From Pseudomonadales bacterium (lineage in GTDB: Bacteria; Pseudomonadota; Gammaproteobacteria; Pseudomonadales; Pseudohongiellaceae): 39,938 bases of DNA. The position numbers were made by a program, and so were the translations under genes. Below the pieces are notes generated by a model that was not told the DNA's origin, did no database searches, and was given only the letters and a program-made list of their open reading frames with translations. Where the stretch lies: the NCBI GenBank assembly GCA_022821865.1, contig JAJECW010000021.1:1-39938 (forward strand), read 5' to 3'. The first letter of the stretch is position 1, and each line of letters starts with the position of its first letter. Below, one piece after another: positions 7,666 to 15,445 of the stretch.

Positions 7666-8936
7666 CGGTTTCGCGGGAGGTGGGCGATATCAATGCGGCG
7701 CGGCTGGATCACCGATTATTTTCATCGAGGAATTAAAATCTGCGTCCGAGGAAGTTAATGCACACAGAGTGGTCCAAGGTCTTGAACCGGTAGAAATTGA
7801 GTGTCTTTTGGTATTCAATGATGCCAACCGCGATGTCATTAATCTTTTGCAGAGAAATGTAACACCGCTCTTGGCGGGCACTTCACAAAACAATCCAACT
7901 CTTCATCTCCGAGTTGAATATTTACATGAGATATTCGAAGACGCATATCCGAAGATTAAGAATCTCCTTGCAAAAGGGCGATTTCGAAATGTTCTCTTCA
8001 ATCTGGACCAATGCGGCAGCAGTCACGTTCGGCAGGAAACAATCTGCAACATTATGCATTCGTATCGCCATGCTGAGGTCTTCTACACTTTTATGATCGA
8101 TTCATTGTTGGCTTTTCTTCGCAAGGATCAACCAGAAAAATTGAGGAAACAACTTGATCATCTAGGAGTCTGCGCCGTAGGAATCCGCGAAAGCGAAAAT
8201 TCGCTATCGCCGCGCCCCTGGCCGGTCGATTGAGGAGAATATTGGTGGATATGCAACGAAATCGAGCGGCCGGGGGCGTGGATGAGAGCGGATTTGCAGC
8301 CGTGAATTCCTACGGTGCAGCCTCCTAGGTCTGGTAGACTCAAATGTACAGATGCTCAATGAAATGATGACAAAAAAAGAATGGTTGGGTACAGCTGAAA
8401 GGGTTGTTTTCAACGCCTTCCAACCATGTGCGCCTTACGTCAGTCCATTTTCGATAAACAATCCCGACGGGTGGCGCTATTGGCTAATTCATTTCTCCCA
8501 TGTTTATCGTGCCAGGCAGGTTTACAATAACATACTTCATAAAAATGCAAGCTTCCAAGCGCACTTTGGACGTCCGGGTCTGGACATGTTGCATTATGAT
8601 CCGAACCATGACGGAAGCTGTCTTTATCTTTTCGATGAAGAAGCAAGATCATCAGCGAAGATTCAGCTTTTTGAAGATATTCCACGGCTAGTTGAAGAAT
8701 CAGGAGATGTAATCTCTGTCATGAATTTCTATAAGAGCATATACAATTCTACGCCAGCACATGCTGATGACATACATGCCTCAATAATTGAAAATCCGGA
8801 TCTTGAGGTGAATACAAAAACTGGAGGTAAACGAAGAAAATCAAATACAATCGGTGCTGATGATTATATTCAGCTTAAAAAGCAACGTAGTTTCTTTCCA
8901 ATATTTGAGAAGGAGGAAATGAAAAAGAAAAAATAG
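7652..8936 (+). pseudogene. tcmP: Three-Cys-motif partner protein TcmP, 5'-deleted and split by a mobile element
   Basis: The first part (to about 8165) begins in mid-protein with VDGFAGGGRY and GSPIIFIEEL, the usual TcmP core motif; the N-terminal region of the family is missing. The frame is then broken by the 159-bp element at 8166-8324. The rest (8329-8936) continues with KEWLGTAERVVFNAF and a Lys-rich C-terminus. Removing the element plus one 4-base target copy (163 bases) joins HLG to LVDSNVQ in one open frame, so the insertion is recent compared with the rest of the decay. The gene is AT-richer than its neighbours, which suggests transfer. Its partner, the DUF5131 remnant, lies directly upstream. 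Confidence 0.8.
8166..8324 (+). mobile_element. 159-bp palindromic mobile element, copy C (in tcmP)
   Basis: Third copy, same orientation as copy A and same length. CTAG lies on both sides (8162-8165 and 8325-8328). Because CTAG is itself a palindrome, a 2-base TA duplication would explain the ends equally well. The insertion brings a TGA stop into tcmP at 8231-8233. Its terminal repeats have drifted slightly (GAGTCTGCGCC against GGTGCAGCCTC). Confidence 0.9.
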
Positions 8937-8949
8937 TGGCGTTTTCAGT

Positions 8950-9127
8950 GCGCATCTTGAGCCCCCTTGGGCTTTCCCGGTACCGCAGGTCTGGTAGTTG
9001 TCCTGGATTTCGTAAAGCTGCTGGAGCGAGTAGCCCATGATCCGCAAGCCTTCGAGATGTTCCTCATCTCCGAGGCCAACTCCAGCAAGCTCAGTTTTCG
9101 TCGTGCTATCTTGTCTTTGGTGGTCAT
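8950..9127 (-). pseudogene. IS481-family transposase remnant, N-terminal end
   Basis: Read leftward from ATG 9127, the frame gives MTTKDKIARRKLSLLELASE and ISKAC. After a one-base slip it continues RIMGYSLQQLYEIQDNYQTCG. This is the helix-turn-helix start of IS481-type transposases, which usually reads MGYSRQQFYEIRRNYQTYG. Only about 60 of some 330 residues remain; the DDE catalytic domain is gone. The remnant ends against the tcmP 3' end, so the element was cut by a deletion or by whatever brought tcmP in. I found no convincing terminal inverted repeat upstream. Confidence 0.72.
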
Positions 9128-9332
9128 GTTGTTCTCCAGGAAGGTCGGATGCTGGTCAAGAACAATCCTATAACCTTCCCAGAGAGGCGTGGCTACCATC
9201 ATCAGTGCATCAGGTAATCAAGAAGATGCGCTGGCGATAACGTGTTAAGTGGTTATCGTCTCAGTACAATTAATACGCATCCAAGAGACGATGGTGAGTC
9301 TCTTGATAAAGGGCCCAAGCGGTGTATACGCG

Positions 9333-10637
9333 CTATGCGGCAAGACTCGCTCTTTGTCGGGAGTTTTCAATTTGATGATTGACCACCATCGAACTTACAC
9401 CCAACAAGCCTGCGATCTCATCGACATCATATCCGTCATGATGCATGTTCAGAACCACATTCTCCGGAGCCACAAATTCTGCCGCGAACGCACGGCCGAC
9501 GGCTTGCCGTCCCGCCCTGTGAAGGTTGTTGATGGTGGAGAATGATTCGTCTGGAAAACAGGTTGCGTGACCCAAAGCCCGGGCGAAAGAAAATGTCTCG
9601 GAGGCTCTTTCCCATTTCTTGCCCCCTCTTCCGCAGAGATGGATATAGGTGCTGTCATTGCGACAGTCTACGACTGCGTGAATGCCGCGCGGCCCCCGCT
9701 GACGTCCGAAACGTTTGCCGCCGAGTTTTTTGGCAATCGCGCTGAAAGAAACAACATCATCTTCTTTCAAGCCAATTACGTCACGAAATTGGCTGGCTGC
9801 AAAGTACCCCCTTTGCCACGGAAGCTGCGAAGTGGATGCGGGCGTGTCAACGTTGACCTGTTTCGCCACCGCTTGCAATTCGGGCAGCCGACTGCCTGAG
9901 GAGGCGCGCAGCCCCGATATCCAGTCAATCAATACATGGCGCGTATCCTGATACAAATCTGAAGTCATATCAGACATGCCGCGAGCCGCCGCCAGAAATT
10001 CAATCAGCGCCTCGCCTTCAAACAGTCCACCCGCGCTTTCGATAAAGGCGTTGTCAGCGTTGGAAACCGCATATGGGTCCACCCCCAAGGCGCCAGCCGC
10101 TTCGCAAAACGAGCGCTCGTCCTTGTTGGACATGGATTTCTTCACCCTTTCCCAACTGAGTTGGACCTCGGCCCCAGCCAAACCCTCTCCGGTCAGCCTA
10201 TCAACCACTGATTGCACAAACCCGCCAAGCAGCTTTTCGGCTTCAACTCGCGGCAGCCACTTCAGGCCATGATTCATGAATATCAGCTTGGGATTGTTCC
10301 ATTCCAGCGGTTGGCACTCAATTGAAAATGTGGAGCCTCTGCATTCGAACCGCAAGTCCGGCAATGCGTAACCATTGCGCCACGGCAAAACGGCATGTTC
10401 CCTGTCCCGTCCCCCAAAAATAGGCCACCAGCATGACGCGATGCCCTCCGCCAGATGCACCGCGGGAATTACCGGACCATCGAAAAACTCGCGGGACTCG
10501 GTATCCACGAACGAAAGCAGGTTCCGGTTTTCGAGAACAATTCGCGGAACGCACAGGGTGGCGCGCTCCTCGACATTGGAGTGCGGACCGTCCGTCAGCC
10601 ATTCATCAACCGAAAATTGAACGTCGCTCGTCTTCAT
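9333..10637 (-). CDS. ImmA/IrrE-like protein with degenerate metal site
   Basis: A 434-aa protein. Its last 130 residues look like an ImmA/IrrE metallopeptidase fold: FSFARALGHATCF where HELGH is expected, then AVGRAFAAEFVAPENVV, the usual third-ligand helix. The HExxH is reduced to ARALGH, so zinc proteolysis is unlikely. A C-terminal helix-turn-helix-like segment follows (YDVDEIAGLLGVSSMVVNHQIEN). The first 300 residues are of unknown fold. ATG 10637 is chosen because it lies 32 bases inside the end of the upstream gene; a longer frame to 10751 would overlap it by 146 bases. It is the third gene of a leftward parB / 142-aa / ImmA-like operon. Classical ImmA proteins cut repressors or antitoxins; here a binding or sensing role is inferred. 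Confidence 0.72.
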   Translation of the reverse strand: MKTSDVQFSVDEWLTDGPHSNVEERATLCVPRIVLENRNLLSFVDTESREFFDGPVIPAVHLAEGIASCWWPIFGGRDREHAVLPWRNGYALPDLRFECRGSTFSIECQPLEWNNPKLIFMNHGLKWLPRVEAEKLLGGFVQSVVDRLTGEGLAGAEVQLSWERVKKSMSNKDERSFCEAAGALGVDPYAVSNADNAFIESAGGLFEGEALIEFLAAARGMSDMTSDLYQDTRHVLIDWISGLRASSGSRLPELQAVAKQVNVDTPASTSQLPWQRGYFAASQFRDVIGLKEDDVVSFSAIAKKLGGKRFGRQRGPRGIHAVVDCRNDSTYIHLCGRGGKKWERASETFSFARALGHATCFPDESFSTINNLHRAGRQAVGRAFAAEFVAPENVVLNMHHDGYDVDEIAGLLGVSSMVVNHQIENSRQRASLAA

Positions 10638-11034
10638 CGATTGGCCAGCCCTTGTACTCGCCTGATTCCGAATTGATACACAAACCGAACCAGACTTTGC
10701 CGTCGGCTTCGAACCAGATTTTCTTCGGGAACCGCTTGTCCGCTCCCACAAATTGGTATTGCCCCGCGAGGATGGCTTCCTGTACCCATTCAGTGGCGCG
10801 GGACCGGTCTTCCTTGGATTCCAACGGGCAGATTGTGGTTACCGGTTTTCGCGGTCTACCGAGCCTCCCTCCCGGAAGCTGTCGGCTGGCAGGATGTCCT
10901 CCCCACCAGCGACGGCTTTTGTGCTCGCCGCTTCCGACATAGCGTGCTTTTAGCGCAAGATTTTTGCGCTCCGCATCGGTCAACTTCAACCGCTGCGGTT
11001 TCTGCGGGGGCCGTTTCGCCATTGCCAATACCAA
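10606..11034 (-). CDS. Unknown 142-aa basic protein between ParB and ImmA-like genes
   Basis: I do not recognise a characterised family. The protein has a basic N-terminus (MAKRPPQKPQRLKLTDAERK), an Arg/Trp/Gly-rich middle, the strand-like KPVTTICPLESKE, a helix (RATEWVQEAILAGQY) and a C-terminal part with FGLCINSESGEYKGWPIDED. It lies 10 bases after the ParB stop. The start is either TTG 11034, with TAGG about 10 bases before it, or ATG 11022 (138 aa). Its end overlaps the next gene by 32 bases, so the three are likely one operon. The compact basic form and the pairing with an ImmA-like gene would suit a toxin or DNA-binding partner, but this is inference only. Confidence 0.65.
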   Translation of the reverse strand: MVLAMAKRPPQKPQRLKLTDAERKNLALKARYVGSGEHKSRRWWGGHPASRQLPGGRLGRPRKPVTTICPLESKEDRSRATEWVQEAILAGQYQFVGADKRFPKKIWFEADGKVWFGLCINSESGEYKGWPIDEDERRSIFG

Positions 11035-11044
11035 GAGGTTATGC

Positions 11045-12082
11045 CTACTCGCGCTTTAATTCTATCAACTTTTCGAAGTTGCATTGCTTCTCTTTCCCCG
11101 CCGAATGTTTAATGTACCCGGCAAGCCTCAAGCCTTTCTGACCGTCCAAAGCACTTTGCCGACGATATGCGCCGTCGCGGCCGATCGTGACGATGCAGCC
11201 CGCGATGGCGTGATCCTCGGGCCGGAATTGCGCCCGGGCCTCGATGCCCTCGCCGATCTCCTCGATGCGCGCCTCTGCCCACTTCCAGCGCTTCGATTGC
11301 GCGTCGGCCTCGGTCTTGAGCTTTTTGGTCGCCAGTTCTTCCAGCAGCGCCGGATCCTCGAACCAGACGCCGCGTTCCTCCTCGTCGGCGAAAAGGTCGC
11401 GCAGCACCGCGCCGCCCGCGGCCTCGTAGTCCTCGACGCCGACGAAACGCGCCAGGTCGGAACCGGCCGGCACGCGCTCGTCGGTCAGCAGGCGTTTTAC
11501 CTGCCAGGCGCTGATGCGGTAGCCCTGGCCTGAAACCTGTTCGTAGGCGGCGAGCTGGCGCTCGCGGTCGGTGGTGACCGCGAAGGCCTTCAGCGTCTCG
11601 AGATCGATGGTCCCGGCGCGATAGGCCTCGATCAGTTCGGGCGCGGTGTTGCCAAGACGCAGGCGCTGTTCGACGGTGCGCTCGGAAACGCCAAAACGGG
11701 CGGCGATGGCGGAGACGGCCAGGCCGTCGGCGGCCAGGGCCGAGAAGGCGGTCACCTGGTCGGCGGGATGCATGGCCTCGCGCGCGATGTTCTCGGCGAG
11801 CGAGAGTTCGCCGCCGATGGCGCCGTCCTCGGCCAAAGCCTGCAGCGCCGCGAGGCGGCGTCCGCCGGCGACCACGGCGTAGCGCTGGCGGCCGTCGTCG
11901 TCCTTGCCGTCGGCGCGGGCGACGAGGTTCCCGATCAGGCCGTGGGCGGCGATCGAGGCCTTCAGTTCGGCCTGCGCGCGCTCGGTCGGCGGAGTCTTGC
12001 GTACGTTCTCGGGCGCGAGCGCCAGCAGGCACAGCGGAATCGTCCGCATGCGCGTTTTGGGCGTTTTTTCGGATGGGTTCAT
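11045..12082 (-). CDS. ParB/Spo0J-family protein with replaced C-terminus
   Basis: A 345-aa ParB-type protein of the long plasmid/ICE group. The nucleotide-binding box AGGRRLAAL is at 72-80, LSLAENIARE at 93-102, and a helix-turn-helix (LAVSAIAARFGVSERTVEQR) at 121-140. An acidic/basic helical region follows. The family usually continues well past the motif GCIVTIGRDG (about 300-309). Here the next residues (YRRQSALDGQKGLRLAGY) do not fit and the protein stops about 35 residues later, so the C-terminal domain seems to have been lost and a new tail gained. GGAG lies about 7 bases before the ATG. It would bind DNA sites in partition or gene control, but no ParA is present here. The gene heads the leftward operon. 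Confidence 0.82.
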   Translation of the reverse strand: MNPSEKTPKTRMRTIPLCLLALAPENVRKTPPTERAQAELKASIAAHGLIGNLVARADGKDDDGRQRYAVVAGGRRLAALQALAEDGAIGGELSLAENIAREAMHPADQVTAFSALAADGLAVSAIAARFGVSERTVEQRLRLGNTAPELIEAYRAGTIDLETLKAFAVTTDRERQLAAYEQVSGQGYRISAWQVKRLLTDERVPAGSDLARFVGVEDYEAAGGAVLRDLFADEEERGVWFEDPALLEELATKKLKTEADAQSKRWKWAEARIEEIGEGIEARAQFRPEDHAIAGCIVTIGRDGAYRRQSALDGQKGLRLAGYIKHSAGKEKQCNFEKLIELKRE

Positions 12083-12320
12083 GGATTTCTCCGTGGTGGA
12101 TGGAATAGTGCGCGGCCCCGGCTCTCTCTGGCCGGTCCGCGCCCTCTCCGCCGCCGGTCCCGCCTCCGGCGGGCGTACGGGAATGCGTTGGAAGCCGGCG
12201 GCGGACCGGCGTCGCCGGCCCGGCGGAATCGTCAGGGAAGGCAGGATCGCGACGGCGCGCGGTCGCCCGCCGAAGGCCGGCCAGAAAATCCGGAATTACC
12301 GGTCTGCGCAAAGGAACGGA

Positions 12321-12348
12321 TTGTCCGGCAGCACGACTGCGGTATGCT
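12321..12348 (+). promoter_or_regulatory. Possible promoter for the SRAP gene (TTGTCC - 16 - TATGCT)
   Basis: TTGTCC (12321-12326) and TATGCT (12343-12348) are 16 bases apart, upstream of the ATG at 12356. A start about 7 bases after the -10 box would fall at or next to the ATG, giving a leaderless or nearly leaderless message. This fits the lack of a ribosome site. The 273-base gap to parB holds no gene and must also carry the leftward parB promoter. Confidence 0.4.
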
Positions 12349-12355
12349 GGCGCCC

Positions 12356-13054
12356 ATGTGTGGACGCTTTGTGCAAACTCTCTCCTGGCGCGAATTATGT
12401 GAACTAATAGCTGGCGTGGTTGGCCTCCCGTCAGATCTGCAAGCCCGCTACAATCTGGCGCCGGGGCAGGACGCGGCGGTCATTCGCATGGGAAGCGAAG
12501 GCCCTCGAATCGAAATGCTCCGCTGGGGATTGATCCCGAGCTGGGCGAAAGACCCTGCTATCGCTCACAAGTTGATCAACGCCCGTGTCGAAACCGCGGG
12601 GGAGAAACCCTCGTTCCGCGGCGCCTGGCGCACACGCCGGTGCCTGATTCCCACTAACGGCTATTTTGAGTGGACAGGCGCCGGCAAGGCGCGCCAGCCC
12701 TGGTTGATCCGGCGCCGGGACGAGGAACCGCTGTTTCTGGCCGGACTTTGGGAACGCTGGCGCGTGACCGGGGATGCCACGCGGGGCGGACGATTCGTTG
12801 GGTATGAGCCGGACGACCGGATCGAGACCTTTACCGTTATTACAACCCAGGCAAACGAGGACGTGTCCGCCATCCATCATCGAATGCCGGTTCTGTTGCA
12901 TCCCGGTCAATTCGAATCCTGGCTCGCTGGCGTCCCGGCAGCGCCGCCTTCCATGCCGCCCGGCCAACTGGCGGCGCAGGCGGTCGGCATCCGGGTGAAC
13001 GACCCCCGCAATGACGATCCGGACTGCCTGTTGCCGTCACCGGTCCTGTTTTAG
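12356..13054 (+). CDS. SRAP-domain protein (YedK/HMCES type)
   Basis: A 232-aa single-domain protein of normal family length. It begins MCGRF, so Cys2 becomes the N-terminal nucleophile after Met removal. The other family marks are ARYNLAPGQ (Asn), LRWGLIPSWA, NARVET, RCLIPTNGYFEW (the Glu of the active site) and HHRMPVLL (active-site His). These proteins bond covalently to abasic sites in single-stranded DNA and protect them during replication or the SOS response. A long frame upstream of the ATG is a GC-rich artefact; the conserved MCGRF fixes the start. It faces away from parB. SRAP genes are often carried on phages and plasmids, which fits this block. Confidence 0.93.
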   Translation: MCGRFVQTLSWRELCELIAGVVGLPSDLQARYNLAPGQDAAVIRMGSEGPRIEMLRWGLIPSWAKDPAIAHKLINARVETAGEKPSFRGAWRTRRCLIPTNGYFEWTGAGKARQPWLIRRRDEEPLFLAGLWERWRVTGDATRGGRFVGYEPDDRIETFTVITTQANEDVSAIHHRMPVLLHPGQFESWLAGVPAAPPSMPPGQLAAQAVGIRVNDPRNDDPDCLLPSPVLF

Positions 13055-13182
13055 CAACGCGCGCCCCGGTGCGTAAGCGCAAATTCGGGTCCAGAGGCGA
13101 CAGGTCCTTGCCGGATTTGCATTCGAGTCGAACCGCGCCCATATTTGCCGCTACGTGTTCGGACCGCTGGGCAGGAGTACAA

Positions 13183-13419
13183 ATGGGGTGCAGGATCGGC
13201 ATGGCGACGGACGTGGCCGCGCGTGTAAATCGGCTGAAGGACGAGGACAAGGTTCCGCAATGGGCTGCCTGGTATGCCGTGGAATCCGGCCTGACCTGGG
13301 AAGAGGCGAATGCGATGGAGAAGGCCTTGCGGACCGAGTGCGGGCCGCATTGCGCAGGTCAGCCGGGAGGCGGTTTCAAGAGCGGTCGGGCCTGGAGCGT
13401 GTATCGCATCGACTGGTAG
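13183..13419 (+). CDS. Small unknown protein, 78 aa
   Basis: AGGAG (13173-13177) lies 5 bases before ATG 13183, which supports this start; ATG 13201 is an alternative that removes 6 residues. The protein reads MATDVAARVNRLKDEDKVPQ, then a helix (WEEANAMEKALRTE), then CGPHCAGQPGGGFKSGRA and WSVYRIDW. Two Cys and one His close together (CGPHC) could bind a metal, but this is speculation. I recognise it only as a kind of small protein seen on mobile elements. It is on the plus strand after the SRAP gene (128-base gap), and could be co-transcribed with it or be its own unit. The 3' neighbours, a toxin-antitoxin pair, face it. Confidence 0.6.
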   Translation: MGCRIGMATDVAARVNRLKDEDKVPQWAAWYAVESGLTWEEANAMEKALRTECGPHCAGQPGGGFKSGRAWSVYRIDW

Positions 13420-13498
13420 CGCTTGACGCGATGTCGGCCGTTGTCCATGTCGTGGAAATCAGAATCCGCATGCAATCGGAGGGTCTGTGCGCGCAAGC

Positions 13499-13768
13499 TC
13501 ATGAGCGTCTCAGAAGCTTGTCGTATTCATGGTGCGGGCCGATCCAGAACCAGACGATCTGGTCCTGTTCGAGAACGCCAAGCGCTCGGCAGTCGATGCT
13601 TACCCTGACCGAATAAACGGGGCGTCTTCGGCTTACCCGCTTGAATTCCAGACCCGGGTGGCGGGGATTCGAGACAAAGAAGCGATAGGAATCCCGGGCC
13701 TGCTTGCGGACATGAGAAGGAAGGCGCCGGTATGCGTCCCAAAAGCTCCGGCTGGCATAGGATCGCAC
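13499..13768 (-). CDS. RelE/ParE-type toxin
   Basis: An 89-aa protein beginning at GTG 13768 (VRSYASRSFWDAYRRLPSHV). It has the RelE/ParE pattern: an N-terminal pair of helices (FWDAYRRLPSHVRKQARDSY), HPGLEFKRV, a basic strand region with VYSVRVSIDCRALGV, and the ending VWFWIGPHHEYDKLL. The basic strands and the closing HxEYDxLL are typical of mRNA-cutting or gyrase-blocking toxins; which one cannot be told. It starts 2 bases after the antitoxin stop, so both are translated together. A longer frame to 14044 covers the antitoxin and is not used. The pair would normally stabilise the mobile block and repress its own promoter. Confidence 0.82.
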   Translation of the reverse strand: MRSYASRSFWDAYRRLPSHVRKQARDSYRFFVSNPRHPGLEFKRVSRRRPVYSVRVSIDCRALGVLEQDQIVWFWIGPHHEYDKLLRRS

Positions 13769-13770
13769 GC

Positions 13771-13995
13771 CTACAGATCGTCCGGATCGAGGGGCCGGGT
13801 TCGTCCCGCGCGGTGGTCGGACAGGGCCTCGTCCGCCAGCCGGTCCAGAAGGTTTCCGGATTCCGGGCGGGAGAATAGGTCCGCCCATTTTTGTTCGGAT
13901 TCCAGCTCGGCCAGCAGAAAGCGCGCGAATCTCTCCTGTTCGTCCGTGGGAAGCGCGGACGCTCTTTCGAAAGCTTTTTGCAGCAAATCGTTCAT
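13771..13995 (-). CDS. Antitoxin of the RelE/ParE-type pair
   Basis: A 74-aa acidic protein directly upstream of the toxin. AGGAG lies 7 bases before its ATG. The sequence is helical, with FERASALPTDEQERFARFLL, LAELESEQKWADLF and LLDRLADEALSDHRAGRT. The last part (RPLDPDDL) is acidic and flexible, a common toxin-binding tail. Order (antitoxin first), size and 2-base spacing are those of type II pairs. It shows no ribbon-helix-helix or helix-turn-helix that I can name, so self-regulation by DNA binding is uncertain. Confidence 0.8.
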   Translation of the reverse strand: MNDLLQKAFERASALPTDEQERFARFLLAELESEQKWADLFSRPESGNLLDRLADEALSDHRAGRTRPLDPDDL

Positions 13996-14080
13996 TCGCT
14001 CGCTCCTTTAATGGAAGGATACACCAGCAGCGACCAAGGGTCATGCCGAAAATTTCGAGTTTTAAATCCCGTAGGCAAAT

Positions 14081-15445
14081 TCACCCCTGGGCATTTCCGA
14101 TATCGATCCGTTCTCCCCAGGGCTCGCGCGCACGTTCCGGGGGCGGGTCCGACCAGTTTATCCACAGGACCGGAAAAGGCGGTTCGCTTTCCGGATAGCG
14201 CGAACATCCCATATCCGTGAAATACACGCAGACGGAGGGCTGTACGCCCTGTTCGTCGAGCCATGCGAATCCCGGCCGGAAATCCGTCCCCCCGCGGCCG
14301 TGAACGTCGACTTCGTCGGGCAGGTCGAAGGCCGAATACTCGGCGGCGTCCCGAACGGCGGTATCGACCTGCAGCACGATAACGCGCTGCGGCTCGATCT
14401 CCGTCGCGATCTCGTGCAACTCGCTCCAGAACGCCGCCAGGGTGTCCGACGGCAGCGAGCCCGAGGTATCGACGATGACGGCGAAGGTCTCCATGCCCTC
14501 GGAGCGGATCGCGGGCAGGTACAGGCCGCTGTCGATGAAACGCCGGTTGGGCGCGCTCCAGGAATAGTCGCTTTTGGCGGCATCCGTCAGATGGCGGCGC
14601 AGCAGCGCGCGCCAGTCGAGCCGGGAGACATGGGCGCCGCGCACGGCTTCCCGGATGGCGCCGGGCAGCTTGCCCTCGGCCCTGGCCAGGCTCGCCGCCT
14701 GGTGCATGGCCTCGTCCCAGGCCTGCTCCTCGGCGGTATGGTCGGGCGCGGGAGAACCGCCGCTGGCGCCGGTCTCGCCGGAGGGGGCGTCCATGACCTC
14801 GCCGGTGCCCGCCGGATCGTGGCTGGGCGGTTCGCCGGAGTTGTTGGAATCGCTTTCCGGAGCGCCGCCGGATTCGGGATCGGGTCCATCGCCGGCGTCC
14901 GGGTCTTCTCCGCCGGCGGGATCGCCCGGATCGTCATGCGGATCGTTTCCGTCTCCGGCGCGGCCGGACACCTGCCCGTCCGGGGTGGACGCTCCGCCGC
15001 CTTGCGGGGGCGTCGGACTGTCGCCGGGGCCGTCCTCCTCGGGCGGCGGCAGGCGCTCGTACGCTTCTTCCACGCTGATGCCTTGCAGGGACTCGGCGCC
15101 GGGCGGCAGGATAAAACCCGCCTCTTCCAGCAGGGCGTGGGTGACGAGCTGGGAGGCGTGCTGCCAGCGCCGCGGATCCCGCCCGCCGCGCCGCGTGTGA
15201 TGTTTTAGCGCGCAGGCGAGCACGACGCGCGCAATCGCGGCTTCGATCAGGTGCGCGCCGGTCTCGGCCACCCAGCCGGGGTCGTAACGGATCTCGCCGC
15301 CATCGCTCGCCAGCGTCTTGCGCGAGGGATCGGCCCGCAAGGGCAGGCGCAGGGCCAGGCTGCCGAAGAAGGGTTGCTTGCGCAGCAGTTCGGTCACGCA
15401 GGCGCTGACGCGGGCGGCGGACTCGGCCGCTGCGGGCGCGCCCAT
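14081..15445 (-). CDS. VWA-like protein of the DUF2201 type with degenerate metallopeptidase part
   Basis: A 454-aa protein in three parts. Residues 1-130 match the metallopeptidase-like N-terminus of DUF2201 proteins, but the expected HExxH appears as CALKHH, so catalysis is doubtful. Residues about 135-235 are a low-complexity Gly/Asp/Pro/Ser linker. The C-terminal VWA-like domain shows the metal site DTSGS (326-330) and GTDFRPGFAWL, and ends with a Trp-rich segment. Such proteins work with MoxR-type ATPases, which act as chaperones on the VWA partner. Its ATG overlaps the stop of the upstream gene (TGATG), and the MoxR ATPase leads the operon. The role is probably assembly or remodelling of some target, unknown here. 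Confidence 0.83.
   Translation of the reverse strand: MGAPAAAESAARVSACVTELLRKQPFFGSLALRLPLRADPSRKTLASDGGEIRYDPGWVAETGAHLIEAAIARVVLACALKHHTRRGGRDPRRWQHASQLVTHALLEEAGFILPPGAESLQGISVEEAYERLPPPEEDGPGDSPTPPQGGGASTPDGQVSGRAGDGNDPHDDPGDPAGGEDPDAGDGPDPESGGAPESDSNNSGEPPSHDPAGTGEVMDAPSGETGASGGSPAPDHTAEEQAWDEAMHQAASLARAEGKLPGAIREAVRGAHVSRLDWRALLRRHLTDAAKSDYSWSAPNRRFIDSGLYLPAIRSEGMETFAVIVDTSGSLPSDTLAAFWSELHEIATEIEPQRVIVLQVDTAVRDAAEYSAFDLPDEVDVHGRGGTDFRPGFAWLDEQGVQPSVCVYFTDMGCSRYPESEPPFPVLWINWSDPPPERAREPWGERIDIGNAQG

Noticed and set aside
9255..9292. 8-base inverted repeat ATCGTCTC / GAGACGAT with a 22-base loop
   Set aside because: Short, with a wide loop and no T-run; not enough to call a terminator or operator.
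11768..12355. Extension of the SRAP frame upstream to 11768
   Set aside because: SRAP proteins must begin MCGRF, since Cys2 acts as the N-terminal residue; the upstream part overlaps parB on the other strand.
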